Positions 15,976-24,042 of a stretch of DNA of 24,126 nucleotides are shown piece after piece. The position numbers and the translations under genes were made by a program. The stretch is taken from positions 1-24,126 of the forward strand of contig JAAOIJ010000091.1 in the NCBI GenBank assembly GCA_015163815.1, written 5' to 3'. Positions within the stretch are counted from its first letter, which is position 1. Each line of letters opens with the position of its first letter. The DNA is from Endozoicomonadaceae bacterium. GTDB lineage: Bacteria; Pseudomonadota; Gammaproteobacteria; Pseudomonadales; Endozoicomonadaceae. The notes beneath the pieces were generated by a model. That model was not told the origin of the DNA. It searched no databases and saw nothing but the letters and a program-made list of their open reading frames with translations.

Positions 15976-16446
15976 TTATAAATTAGCTGCTAACTGATCA
16001 ATCAGCTGACTGTGTTTCGTTTCATCAATTTGCTCGGCAATCACTGTTGATACCCCTGCAATCACTAATGAAGCTAAACGCTTCCTTAATACATCTTTGG
16101 CTTGATTGATTTCTTGCTCAGTTTCTTTAGAGGCAATGGCTTGAATGCGCACAGCTTCTTCTTTTGCTTGTATTTTGGCTGCATCTATTAATCCTGAAGC
16201 TCGTTTTCTTGCTTGATCTAAAATAGTTTTTGCTTCTAATTGAGCAACCTCAAGACATTTTTTTGCATCAACTTCTGCTTGATCTAGTTGTATTTTAGCT
16301 TTCTCTGAAAAAATCAAACTATCTGCTATTTTTTTTGCACGATCTTCTAGGCCTCGAATAATAGGTGGCCAGATAAATTTCATGCAAAACCAAATAAAAA
16401 AAATAAACGACAAACTCTGACCAATAATGGTCGCATTCAAATTCAT
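15976..16446 (-). CDS. atpF: ATP synthase Fo subunit b
   Basis: Subunit b forms the peripheral stalk that holds F1 against the membrane a-subunit. I start it at the ATG at 16446 (MNLNATIIGQSL), which gives 156 aa, the E. coli length, and has GGAGA upstream. An upstream extension to 16557 stays open but runs back through atpE and is not real. One membrane helix (about residues 6-25) is followed by a long, charged, Ala/Lys/Glu/Gln-rich helix, as expected for the dimeric coiled coil. Confidence 0.95.
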   Translation of the reverse strand: MNLNATIIGQSLSFIFFIWFCMKFIWPPIIRGLEDRAKKIADSLIFSEKAKIQLDQAEVDAKKCLEVAQLEAKTILDQARKRASGLIDAAKIQAKEEAVRIQAIASKETEQEINQAKDVLRKRLASLVIAGVSTVIAEQIDETKHSQLIDQLAANL

Positions 16447-16495
16447 AATCGATTCGTCTCCATATGAATTTAGGCAAAACAGAAAAAATGAAACA

Positions 16496-16756
16496 TTATG
16501 CAACCAATGCAATAAAAGGATTAGCAAAGGTAAAAAATAATGCAATCCCGACACCAATCATAGATACGGCATCTAATAAGCCTGCAACAATAAACATTTT
16601 AACTTGCAGCATCGGTGCAATTTCTGGTTGGCGCGCAACGCCTTCTAAAAACTTACCTCCTAAAATAGCAAAACCAATTGCGGTTCCTAATGCTGCGAAT
16701 CCAATCATCACAGCAACAGAAATTGCGGTCATCCCGACAACCAATGATAATGACAT
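16496..16756 (-). CDS. atpE: ATP synthase Fo subunit c
   Basis: Subunit c forms the proton-carrying rotor ring. The protein (86 aa; E. coli 79) is a two-helix hairpin with the polar loop ARQPE (41-45) and the ion-binding carboxylate D62 in GLLDAVSMIG. Aspartate with the E. coli-like surroundings points to proton rather than sodium coupling. A strong Shine-Dalgarno (GAGGAGAG) precedes the ATG, in line with the need for many c subunits per complex. The 75-base gap before it is the longest inside the operon. Confidence 0.97.
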   Translation of the reverse strand: MSLSLVVGMTAISVAVMIGFAALGTAIGFAILGGKFLEGVARQPEIAPMLQVKMFIVAGLLDAVSMIGVGIALFFTFANPFIALVA

Positions 16757-16831
16757 AATTTGCTCTCCTCAGTTTTCAACTCTAAAATTTCAAATTTATT
16801 CAATACTACACATCATCACAAAGGGTTAACC

Positions 16832-17698
16832 TTAATGTGAATCTTTTGCCATACTTAAATACACGATCGTTAGCATCATAAAAATAAAAGCCTGCAAGAC
16901 AATGACTAAAATATGAAAAACTGCCCATGTAAAATGCAATGGTAATTGATAATATCCAATTAAAGCAATGAGAATAAAAATTAATTCCCCTGCATATAAA
17001 TTACCAAATAATCGCAATGCTAATGAAATCGGTTTAGCAATCAATGTGATGGTTTCAAGAATCAAATTAATAGGAATTAAAATGGCTTGCACCAACATGT
17101 TTTTATGCTGAAAAGGATGTAATGTTAAAGAGCTTATAAAGCCTAAAACGCCTCGTGAATACACAGTATAACCAATTAATAATATAAAAATAGTTAAAGA
17201 CATGCCTAAAGTGACATTAGGGTCTGTTGATGGCACAATACGCATATAAGGAATACCTGAAGCACTAGCCAAACCTGGAATCCAATCTACTGGGACTAAA
17301 TCGAGTAAATTCATTAAAAAAACCCACATAAAAATAGTGAGCGCTAATGGCGCAATAAAACAACTCGTCCCATGAAAAGTATCTTTCACATTTTTATCTA
17401 CAAATTCCACAATCACTTCTATCGCATTTTGCCAACGCTTAGGGACACCTGCAGACAAGCTGCGCGCCACACAAAAAAACAATCCACAAAAAATAATGCC
17501 GGTCAGTAATGACCAAAACAAAGTATCTATTTGCAAAGCCCAAAAGCCCATGGCTTTTGCTTCTTGTGCATTTTGAGCAATCGTATAGATTGCATTTGAT
17601 ACAATAGATCCATCTGCGCGCTCAAACCCAGCAGGCAAACACCCATAAGTCAAATGACTCAAATGATGCACAATATAATCTGTTGCACTATTTCCCAT
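16832..17698 (-). CDS. atpB: ATP synthase Fo subunit a
   Basis: Subunit a provides the proton half-channels next to the c ring. The protein (288 aa; E. coli 271) is strongly hydrophobic with several membrane helices. The essential arginine is R229 in SLALRLFGNLYAGE. The N-terminal region before the first helix is somewhat longer than in E. coli, which accounts for the extra length. It starts 3 bases after the atpI stop, so the two are probably translationally coupled. Confidence 0.97.
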   Translation of the reverse strand: MGNSATDYIVHHLSHLTYGCLPAGFERADGSIVSNAIYTIAQNAQEAKAMGFWALQIDTLFWSLLTGIIFCGLFFCVARSLSAGVPKRWQNAIEVIVEFVDKNVKDTFHGTSCFIAPLALTIFMWVFLMNLLDLVPVDWIPGLASASGIPYMRIVPSTDPNVTLGMSLTIFILLIGYTVYSRGVLGFISSLTLHPFQHKNMLVQAILIPINLILETITLIAKPISLALRLFGNLYAGELIFILIALIGYYQLPLHFTWAVFHILVIVLQAFIFMMLTIVYLSMAKDSH

Positions 17699-17701
17699 AA
17701 T

Positions 17702-18220
17702 TTACAAGGCCTTGCATTTAGTACTCATATGACAATTGTTAATTGAAGGATTATGCCATTTCATTAAGATAGGTGTAAACCAAATTAATAGCTGTCCAAC
17801 AATAAATAAACTAAATACTGAAATAGGATTGACGGGCTTCACCATTAAAAAAATAAAAGAAAAACCAACAATCGTCATCACCCATTTAATCAATACACCG
17901 GAATAAATATCTGATATAATTTTTTTCGCATAATACGCGCCACGATATCGAAAGACACGACGAGCAAAAACAAAATAAGGTAATATAGAGACCGTAGCGC
18001 CTAATAACCCAGAATAAAAAGCACAAAACCCGCTTATCTTCCACACAATAAAACATATTATCAAAGATATTAAAAAATGGACATAAACAATCCAATAGGT
18101 ATGAATCTTAGGCACTATGTTTTCTTTCTCACAACATTGAAGACTTAATATAACAAATACAGGCGCTATTATATAAGCTAATACCTTTTGATTCAAAACT
18201 TTTTTCAAAATACTGATCAA
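17702..18220 (-). CDS. atpI: ATP synthase assembly protein AtpI
   Basis: AtpI is a small membrane protein of the operon thought to assist c-ring or complex assembly. The protein (172 aa, longer than E. coli AtpI) has four hydrophobic segments and the family motif SGLLGATVSILPYFVFARR followed by FRYRGA and YSGVLIKW. The longest frame begins with TTG, immediately after the stop of the PTPS-like gene with no intervening base, and no ATG occurs before the second half of the protein. The start must therefore be a TTG (first, fifth or ninth codon), without a clear ribosome-binding site, which suggests coupled, low-level translation. Confidence 0.9.
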   Translation of the reverse strand: MISILKKVLNQKVLAYIIAPVFVILSLQCCEKENIVPKIHTYWIVYVHFLISLIICFIVWKISGFCAFYSGLLGATVSILPYFVFARRVFRYRGAYYAKKIISDIYSGVLIKWVMTIVGFSFIFLMVKPVNPISVFSLFIVGQLLIWFTPILMKWHNPSINNCHMSTKCKAL

Positions 18221-19072
18221 TTATTTCGATATAACAATAGAACCTTTATTTAATCCTTCATACAACTCAACACAAATAGCTTGATTTGGGTGCCATGTTT
18301 GAATTAACTGACAAGCATGTTCTGCTAAACATTCAATAGTTGTATTTTCATCAATCTCATAACATTGAGCGGCAGGAATAATCAGCTCAAATCGTCCTTG
18401 TCTCGCCGTATATCCATATTGATAATACTGCACTTGATCACGCATAAACGCTTGCACACGATCTGCAGAACAGGCTAAATATTTATCTTTCCATAAAGCC
18501 GCAAAGCGCTGCTCACTTTCGAGATGGCGCTGCTGATTCACATAAATGACAACAGGAGAACGATGTCCGTGCGCAATACGCTGGCAATTCCCAGCATGAT
18601 GCTTTAATCCATGACTGTAATGATAATAAGCACCTTGTATTGATTGCGGATACAATTTGAATTCAAAAATAATCTCTTTAGAAAAAAAACCTTTTAATTG
18701 CTCAATCAGCCAATCTGCAATAATCGTTTCATTAAAATCCGTGAAAGGCAATAAGGCAACTCCTTCTAAAGGGCCTCGATAAGTATATAAACCTAACTTT
18801 TCAGACTGAAAGTCGATTTCAATGATGTCTTTTTGCAGGCGATATTGGCAACAAGATGATTTCGTAGGAATCCATAAATTATGATCTAATAAAGCTTGTA
18901 TTTTTTGAATAACACATGATTTTATATCCGAGAAATCAATTAAAATACCTGTATTATCAAGCATACCTTGTATTTTTAAATCAACTAACCACGTTTCTCC
19001 AACAAGGCCTCGATCAGAAGACAAAAATGAAAAATCCAAATTAGCACATTGATTGACAAACAGCACTGCCAT
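18221..19072 (-). CDS. PTPS/QueD-family protein (6-carboxytetrahydropterin synthase-like), two-domain form, 283 aa
   Basis: QueD-type enzymes convert dihydroneopterin triphosphate to 6-carboxytetrahydropterin in queuosine synthesis; related enzymes serve pterin routes. Numbering from the GTG at 19084 (287 aa), the second half has a zinc-site pattern H158, H172 and H174 with a Cys in CQRIAHGH (C167) and a C-terminal VELYEG. The first half repeats the fold's later motifs (GILIDFSDIKSCV, LLDH) but lacks the HGH. At about twice the length of E. coli QueD, it looks like a duplicated or fused T-fold protein. I prefer the ATG at 19072, which has AAGGTGA at good spacing. It heads the ATP synthase operon and abuts atpI. 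Its exact reaction is uncertain. Confidence 0.7.
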   Translation of the reverse strand: MAVLFVNQCANLDFSFLSSDRGLVGETWLVDLKIQGMLDNTGILIDFSDIKSCVIQKIQALLDHNLWIPTKSSCCQYRLQKDIIEIDFQSEKLGLYTYRGPLEGVALLPFTDFNETIIADWLIEQLKGFFSKEIIFEFKLYPQSIQGAYYHYSHGLKHHAGNCQRIAHGHRSPVVIYVNQQRHLESEQRFAALWKDKYLACSADRVQAFMRDQVQYYQYGYTARQGRFELIIPAAQCYEIDENTTIECLAEHACQLIQTWHPNQAICVELYEGLNKGSIVISK

Positions 19073-19114
19073 AACATAAGTCACCTTGCACTATTAAACG
19101 CTGAAATTTATTTT

Positions 19115-19140
19115 AATCTATTGTTATAAATCAATAGATT
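19115..19140. promoter_or_regulatory. 9-bp inverted repeat at the start of the ATP synthase operon transcript
   Basis: AATCTATTG (19115-19123) and CAATAGATT (19132-19140) are a perfect inverted repeat with an 8-base AT spacer. It sits just downstream of the candidate promoter at 19149-19178, about where transcription would begin, and about 45 bases upstream of the first start codon. It could be an operator for a dimeric regulator or a hairpin in the 5' untranslated RNA. Confidence 0.45.
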
Positions 19141-19148
19141 ACTGAAAT

Positions 19149-19178
19149 ATTATCAAAAAATAGTTTATTCGCCATCAA
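19149..19178 (-). promoter_or_regulatory. Candidate sigma-70 promoter of the ATP synthase operon
   Basis: On the minus strand TTGATG (19173-19178) and GATAAT (19149-19154) are separated by 18 bases, close to the TTGACA/TATAAT consensus and spacing. The pair lies about 80 bases upstream of the operon's first start codon. In AT-rich DNA such matches arise by chance, so this is a candidate only. Confidence 0.45.
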
Positions 19179-19592
19179 ATAAGATAGCCTTTCTTTTAAG
19201 ACTTTGATGCCTTTTGATTCAAACAACAAACAACAAAACAGGATAGAGCATCAATTTAAAAAATAAAACGCATATTATTATTTTAAATAATGAATACATC
19301 ACATTTTAGATCAATTTAACAGTCCTATTCTAGCATACAATCCAATCTGTTTTATGTTATTTTTTTAATGCAACAGATCGACCTTCATGCCAAAAAAAAC
19401 TCATCAATATCACTATACTTTATCAGATTGATCAGGATATAATGTGGCGAAAACTAGATAGCTTGACTTGTGTATATAGCCGGCTCGACATGATGTCTAT
19501 AGAATCGAGACAAGATCACTTTTCTCTACTCCGAAATCATTGCTATTCCTTGATTTAAAGAGAAAAATCATATTTCATGGGGCCTATAAAAC

Positions 19593-20246
19593 ATGGTGCG
19601 TATTATTCTGATGGGCCCTCCTGGGTCCGGAAAAGGCACTCAAGCAGACTTATTATCTACTCATTTTGATATTCTAAAAATATCCACTGGTGATATTTTA
19701 CGCAAAGCTACGTATTCAAAAACAACACTTGGCTTAGAAGTTCAATCGATGATGGATACCGGAAGATTAGTTCCTGATTCATTAATTATTCAATTAGTCA
19801 AGACAACTCTTCAAATTAGTCAGTGTAAAAAAGGTTTTTTACTCGATGGATTTCCTAGAACAATCGAACAAGCAACTGCCTTAAAAGAATCTAAAATTGA
19901 TGTGGATTATGTCATCGAGCTTCAATTATCAGATGATCTAATCATCGAACGCTTGAGTGGTCGACGAGTACATCTTCAAAGTGGACGAACATATCATACT
20001 GTCTATCATCCACCACGTCAGGAGAATATAGATGACATGACAGGGGAATCTTTAGTCCAACGTGAAGACGATCAACAAGAAACGATTCAAAAGCGCTTGG
20101 CAATTTATCATCAATACACGCATCCTGTGACTGAATTTTATTCAACAGACTATCAAGTAGACCAAAAAATACGTTATTGTGTTATTTCTGGATTAGGTAG
20201 CGCACAAGAAGTATTTGGTCGCATTTTAAAAACACTATCAAAATGA
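19593..20246 (+). CDS. adk: Adenylate kinase
   Basis: Cytosolic enzyme that equilibrates ATP and AMP with two ADP. The protein (217 aa; E. coli 214) has the P-loop GPPGSGKGT (8-16), the AMP-binding ISTGDILR, the GFLLDGFPRT motif and a long-form LID domain (GRRVHLQSGRTYH, then DDMTGESLVQREDD). The LID lacks the zinc cysteines found in Gram-positive enzymes, in keeping with a gammaproteobacterial type. It is first of a plus-strand cluster and its stop overlaps the start of tsaB by four bases (ATGA). The Shine-Dalgarno is weak. Confidence 0.97.
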   Translation: MVRIILMGPPGSGKGTQADLLSTHFDILKISTGDILRKATYSKTTLGLEVQSMMDTGRLVPDSLIIQLVKTTLQISQCKKGFLLDGFPRTIEQATALKESKIDVDYVIELQLSDDLIIERLSGRRVHLQSGRTYHTVYHPPRQENIDDMTGESLVQREDDQQETIQKRLAIYHQYTHPVTEFYSTDYQVDQKIRYCVISGLGSAQEVFGRILKTLSK

Positions 20247-20914
20247 AAACATTCATCGCGATTGAAACGACTGATTCATTATGCTCTGTTGCGCTTTTAC
20301 ATCAAGACAACATACTCACATTACAAGAGCAAACACATCAAAAACACAACCAAAAATTAATGAGTTTAATCCATCAAATATTAACAGAGTCAGCTGTAAA
20401 CGCTCACGCTATTGACGCAATTATTTTTGGAAAAGGGCCTGGTTCTTTTACAGGTGCTCGTATTGCAGCAGCGACTGCACAAGGTTTAGCAACCGCTTGG
20501 CAGCGCCCTGTTATCCCTGTTTCATCACTAGAAGCCCTTGCACAACAAGCTGTTCGCTCACATCAAGCTAAAAAAATTATCAGCGCAATTGATGCACGTA
20601 TGCATGAAATTTACTGGGCAGCTTTTGCTTATGATGAAGTCACACAACATCTCACCTCACTCAAACCTGAAATATTATCTTCACCTCATCAATTAAATCA
20701 TATTTTATCAACAGATCAATGGTTTGGCATAGGGACAGGATGGAATTACCATGAACAATTACCCATCTTACCGAAAACTTTTGATGCACAAGCTAAACCA
20801 TTAGCGCAAGATATGATTCAATTAGCCATTTCATCACAGTATCCTCTGCTAGAACCTCATCAAGCATTACCGACGTATATTCGAAATAATATCGCACAAC
20901 CTAAACAACAATGA
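20243..20914 (+). CDS. tsaB: tRNA threonylcarbamoyladenosine biosynthesis protein TsaB
   Basis: TsaB partners with TsaD and TsaE to transfer the threonylcarbamoyl group onto A37 of tRNAs that read ANN codons. The protein (223 aa; E. coli 231) has the N-terminal ASKHA-fold start (FIAIETTDSLCSVALL) and the signature GPGSFTGARIAAATAQGLA. It overlaps adk by ATGA at its start and the longest form of the next ORF by ATGA at its end, so it is probably co-translated with adk. Confidence 0.95.
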   Translation: MKTFIAIETTDSLCSVALLHQDNILTLQEQTHQKHNQKLMSLIHQILTESAVNAHAIDAIIFGKGPGSFTGARIAAATAQGLATAWQRPVIPVSSLEALAQQAVRSHQAKKIISAIDARMHEIYWAAFAYDEVTQHLTSLKPEILSSPHQLNHILSTDQWFGIGTGWNYHEQLPILPKTFDAQAKPLAQDMIQLAISSQYPLLEPHQALPTYIRNNIAQPKQQ

Positions 20915-20970
20915 ATGCTCAATACATGGTGAACCCATCCTTTTTATTCAGAAAGACAAAGGAAGATAAA

Positions 20971-21501
20971 ATGAGTACTTTATTCGTATTATATGGGCAG
21001 CCAGGAGTTGGGAAAACTTTCATAGGTCACTGGCTAGCAAAGCATTATGCATTTTATTTTTATGATGCAGATATTCATTTAACAAATCCAATGAAGCAAC
21101 GACTAAAAGCACAATATTGTTTTACACAAAACATGCGAAATCATTTTTTTAAACGCGTTATATTACATATTGAAAGCTTGTCAAAACAATACTCTCGCAT
21201 TGCAGTTGCGCAAGCTTTTAGCCAAACCTGTAATCGTCAACAGTTACAAGCTGCCTTTCCAAACGCGCAATTTATTTGTATTCAAACAGATATTGACACA
21301 CAAATTGAACGCTTGAAACATCGTAATAACTTTGTAAACCCAGCTTTTCTTAAAACATTACGAGACATCCAAGCCCCTCCTAATAAAGGGCATTTTATAC
21401 TAAAAAACTCATCTAATGCTCCACCTATTGCCTCACAACTTCAAATATTTTTACCTCAGAAATACTACAAAACCTATCAGGGTATATCAAAAACCAATTG
21501 A
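20971..21501 (+). CDS. Gluconokinase-like small P-loop kinase, substrate unknown
   Basis: A small P-loop protein with GQPGVGKT at residues 9-16 of the 176-aa form, YDADIHL after the second strand (similar to the DGD or DAD of gluconate kinases) and an ERLKHRNNFVNPAFL segment resembling the RLxxRxxHFxxxxLL motif of that family. I chose the ATG at 20971 because AAAGGAAG lies just upstream and the P-loop then sits at the usual distance from the N-terminus. A longer form from 20911 would overlap tsaB by ATGA. The substrate cannot be read from sequence; sugar acid or shikimate-type substrates are possible. It follows adk and tsaB in an apparent operon. Confidence 0.6.
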   Translation: MSTLFVLYGQPGVGKTFIGHWLAKHYAFYFYDADIHLTNPMKQRLKAQYCFTQNMRNHFFKRVILHIESLSKQYSRIAVAQAFSQTCNRQQLQAAFPNAQFICIQTDIDTQIERLKHRNNFVNPAFLKTLRDIQAPPNKGHFILKNSSNAPPIASQLQIFLPQKYYKTYQGISKTN

Positions 21502-21571
21502 TTTTAAATATTTTTTTAAAAAAATGTCACGTTTATATTACAATTATTGATATGATTAGCTAGAAAAAGCG

Positions 21572-22678
21572 TTGTCAAACGACATATTTTTTAAACGAAT
21601 CATTATCATTCTATCATCATTTAGTATATACTCAATTCATTCAAATACTTCGAACTCAGTCATAACCGCTAGCTTGGAACGTTTCTTGATAACTGAACAT
21701 ATATCCACTATTTTCTCATTAGAGATCAATAATATAGAGCACTTTAAAAAACTTTGCGGCCCCTTTGATGAACATTTAAAACAAATACAACAAAGATTAT
21801 CGATTCATATTGCTTATCGAGGTCATCAATTTACCTTGTCAGGCACATCCATCAAAAGACTTCAAGCAGGAAAAACCATTATTCACGCTTTGTATCAAGA
21901 TGCTATAAAAAATATTTTAATTAATCCAGATTCAGTTCACCTTATCATTCAAAATGCCCTCTCAGAACCTAGTCTTCCTTTAAAAAATAACGCGCAATAC
22001 CCTCACATGGAAATCAAAACCCCTAAAAAAATAATTCGATTACGCAATCCAATGCAACAAAAATATATTCAAACGATTCTATCGCATGCTTTAACTTTTG
22101 GCATTGGCCCAGCTGGCACAGGGAAAACATTTTTAGCTGTCGCTTGCGCAATTGAAGCATTAGACAAACAAAAAGTAGAACAAATTTTATTGGTTAGGCC
22201 TGCTGTAGAAGCTGGTGAAAAATTAGGCTTTCTTCCCGGTGATTTAAATCAAAAAATTGACCCTTATCTTAGGCCTTTATTTGATGCATTATATGAATTA
22301 ATGGGTGTAGATCGCACGACAAAATTAATGGCTAAACAAATCATTGAAGTTGCCCCTTTAGCTTATATGAGAGGCAGAACACTCAACAAAGCTTTTGTTA
22401 TTTTAGATGAATCACAAAATACAACGATTGAACAAATGAAGATGTTTTTAACTAGGATGGGGTTTGGCTCTACTGTAGTTGTTACAGGTGATGTTACGCA
22501 AGTTGACCTCCCAAAAGGGACACCTTCTGGATTGCAGCATGCTTTATCTGTTTTACAATCACTCAAAAAAATAGGACAAGCCGCCTTTACTAGTCAAGAT
22601 ATTGTTAGACACCCTTTAGTTCAAGATATTGTAGAAGCCTATGAAGGCTATACTTCCCTAAAAAATAGTGCTATATGA
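21572..22678 (+). CDS. phoH: PhoH-family ATPase (YbeZ type)
   Basis: A cytosolic P-loop ATPase/helicase-like protein that works with YbeY in RNA and ribosome quality control. The core is clear: LCGPFDEHLKQIQQRL near the N-terminus, Walker A GPAGTGKT (179-186 in the longest form), VRPAVEAGEKLGFLPGD, Walker B FVILDESQNT and VVTGDVTQVDLP. The start is not clear: the open frame begins with TTG at 21572 and has no in-frame ATG before residue 146. Homologues start near the SLEINN region (about residue 49), so TTG at 21674 or 21686 is also possible. It overlaps ybeY by ATGA, the usual arrangement of these partners. Confidence 0.93.
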   Translation: MSNDIFFKRIIIILSSFSIYSIHSNTSNSVITASLERFLITEHISTIFSLEINNIEHFKKLCGPFDEHLKQIQQRLSIHIAYRGHQFTLSGTSIKRLQAGKTIIHALYQDAIKNILINPDSVHLIIQNALSEPSLPLKNNAQYPHMEIKTPKKIIRLRNPMQQKYIQTILSHALTFGIGPAGTGKTFLAVACAIEALDKQKVEQILLVRPAVEAGEKLGFLPGDLNQKIDPYLRPLFDALYELMGVDRTTKLMAKQIIEVAPLAYMRGRTLNKAFVILDESQNTTIEQMKMFLTRMGFGSTVVVTGDVTQVDLPKGTPSGLQHALSVLQSLKKIGQAAFTSQDIVRHPLVQDIVEAYEGYTSLKNSAI

Positions 22679-23139
22679 TTACTGTCGAGCTTTCTGTGGC
22701 AGCACAAAGCATCACCTTGCCAACGCAAGCAGATTTTTCACGCTGGATTAATACCATTGACTGGGTTCCGCACACAAACAATACACCGATTATCAGTCTA
22801 TATTTGGTTGATGAGCTAGAAAGCGCTAAACTCAATCATGATTGGCGTAAAAAAGAAGGAGCAACCAATATTTTATCCTTCCCAAGCCACTTAACAGAAT
22901 CCAATCCTATTTTTTTACTAGGAGACTTAGCCATCTGTGCCCCACTCGTTCAACTGGAAGCTGATGCACAACAAAAAGAACTGCAACAACATTGGGCTCA
23001 CTTAACCATTCATGGTACGCTACATTTATTAGGATATGATCATATCGAAGAAAAAGAAGCGCATGAAATGGAAACGATAGAAATTAAAATGATGAAAAAA
23101 TTAGGTTATCCAAATCCTTACAAACCATTGTTTACTTGA
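22675..23139 (+). CDS. ybeY: Endoribonuclease YbeY, 16S rRNA maturation
   Basis: Metal-dependent endoribonuclease needed for 16S rRNA 3'-end processing and removal of defective ribosomes. The protein (154 aa; E. coli 155) has the zinc site H113-x3-H117-x5-H123 in HGTLHLLGYDH and the upstream conserved stretch ATNILSFP. It begins within the stop of phoH (ATGA overlap), consistent with the known pairing of these genes. Confidence 0.97.
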   Translation: MITVELSVAAQSITLPTQADFSRWINTIDWVPHTNNTPIISLYLVDELESAKLNHDWRKKEGATNILSFPSHLTESNPIFLLGDLAICAPLVQLEADAQQKELQQHWAHLTIHGTLHLLGYDHIEEKEAHEMETIEIKMMKKLGYPNPYKPLFT

Positions 23140-23156
23140 CGAGGTGTATCAATACC

Positions 23157-24002
23157 ATGAATCGTAATCAACCTGCTGCGTCTGTGCATCGAAGTTGGTT
23201 TAATCGTTTAAAAAGTTGCTTCAAAAGTAAGCGACTCAATAAACAAGAGCTCATTGATCAAATTCGTCAATCTAAAAACCAAGTACTCTGGGATAATGAT
23301 GTACTACAAATTATAGAAGGCGCTTTAGATATTGCAGAACTACATGCCGGCGATATTATGATTCATCGTTCTCAAATTGTCTGCATTGCTCAAACAGAAT
23401 CAACTGAAGTATTTTTACCTCGTATTATTGCAGCAGGCCACTCTCGGTACCCTGTCATAGGTGAATCAATAGATGAAGTGGTCGGTTTATTATTAGCAAA
23501 AGATTTATTACCTTTATTACTGAAGGGGAATAAAACATTAAATTTAAATCATATGTTAAGACCGGCTTTTTTTATTCCAGAAAGCAAACGCCTCACGGTA
23601 TTACTAAGAGATTTTAGAATTAATCGTAATCATATGGCATTGATTGCTGATGAATATGGCGGCATTGCCGGTTTAATTACTATTGAAGATATTTTAGAAG
23701 AAATTGTGGGTAATATTGAGGATGAACATGACGAACAATCCGATGCCTGCATCAAAAAAATTAATAATACGAGCTTTATGGTAAAAGCGATTACGCCGAT
23801 TGACGATTTTAATACATTCTTTAAAACAAATTTAAACGATGAAGAATATGATACTTTAGGCGGTTTAGTTATGCATAATTTAGGTCATATGCCTAAACAA
23901 AATGAAACAGTGACTGTCGGTCAATTTTACTTCAAAGTAATCCATCGAGATAATCGTCGCATTAAATTATTACATGTGACGATCCTTAAAAACGAGCTAT
24001 GA
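23157..24002 (+). CDS. corC: CorC/YbeX-type CBS-domain protein
   Basis: A cytosolic protein with two CBS domains and a C-terminal CorC/HlyC domain. YbeX/CorC has been linked to magnesium or cobalt efflux and, with YbeY and YbeZ, to ribosome metabolism. CBS1 covers DIMIHRSQIVCI to VVGLLLAKDLLP and CBS2 covers FIPESKRLTVLLRDF to GGIAGLITIEDILEEIVG, followed by the DEYDTLGGLV motif of the C-terminal domain. No membrane DUF21 region is present. I use the ATG at 23157 (281 aa) because GAGGTG lies ten bases upstream; a TTG at 23136 would add seven residues. Confidence 0.94.
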   Translation: MNRNQPAASVHRSWFNRLKSCFKSKRLNKQELIDQIRQSKNQVLWDNDVLQIIEGALDIAELHAGDIMIHRSQIVCIAQTESTEVFLPRIIAAGHSRYPVIGESIDEVVGLLLAKDLLPLLLKGNKTLNLNHMLRPAFFIPESKRLTVLLRDFRINRNHMALIADEYGGIAGLITIEDILEEIVGNIEDEHDEQSDACIKKINNTSFMVKAITPIDDFNTFFKTNLNDEEYDTLGGLVMHNLGHMPKQNETVTVGQFYFKVIHRDNRRIKLLHVTILKNEL

Positions 24003-24042
24003 CCTTGCTCTATTCGTTCAAGATTCATCATATCTCGTATTT

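Larger units (their letters stand above)
19073..19592. other. Divergent intergenic region between the ATP synthase operon and adk
   Basis: About 520 bases without a gene, serving both directions. On the minus side there is a promoter-like pair and an inverted repeat. On the plus side a TATAAT at 19438-19443 preceded by GG is a possible -10 box for adk, though no good -35 accompanies it and it lies about 150 bases from the start codon. The rest is AT-rich with no recognisable feature. Confidence 0.55.

Noticed and set aside
16447..16557. N-terminal extension of atpF
   Set aside because: It runs through the gap and into the 3' end of atpE. The ATG at 16446 gives the E. coli length and has a ribosome-binding site.
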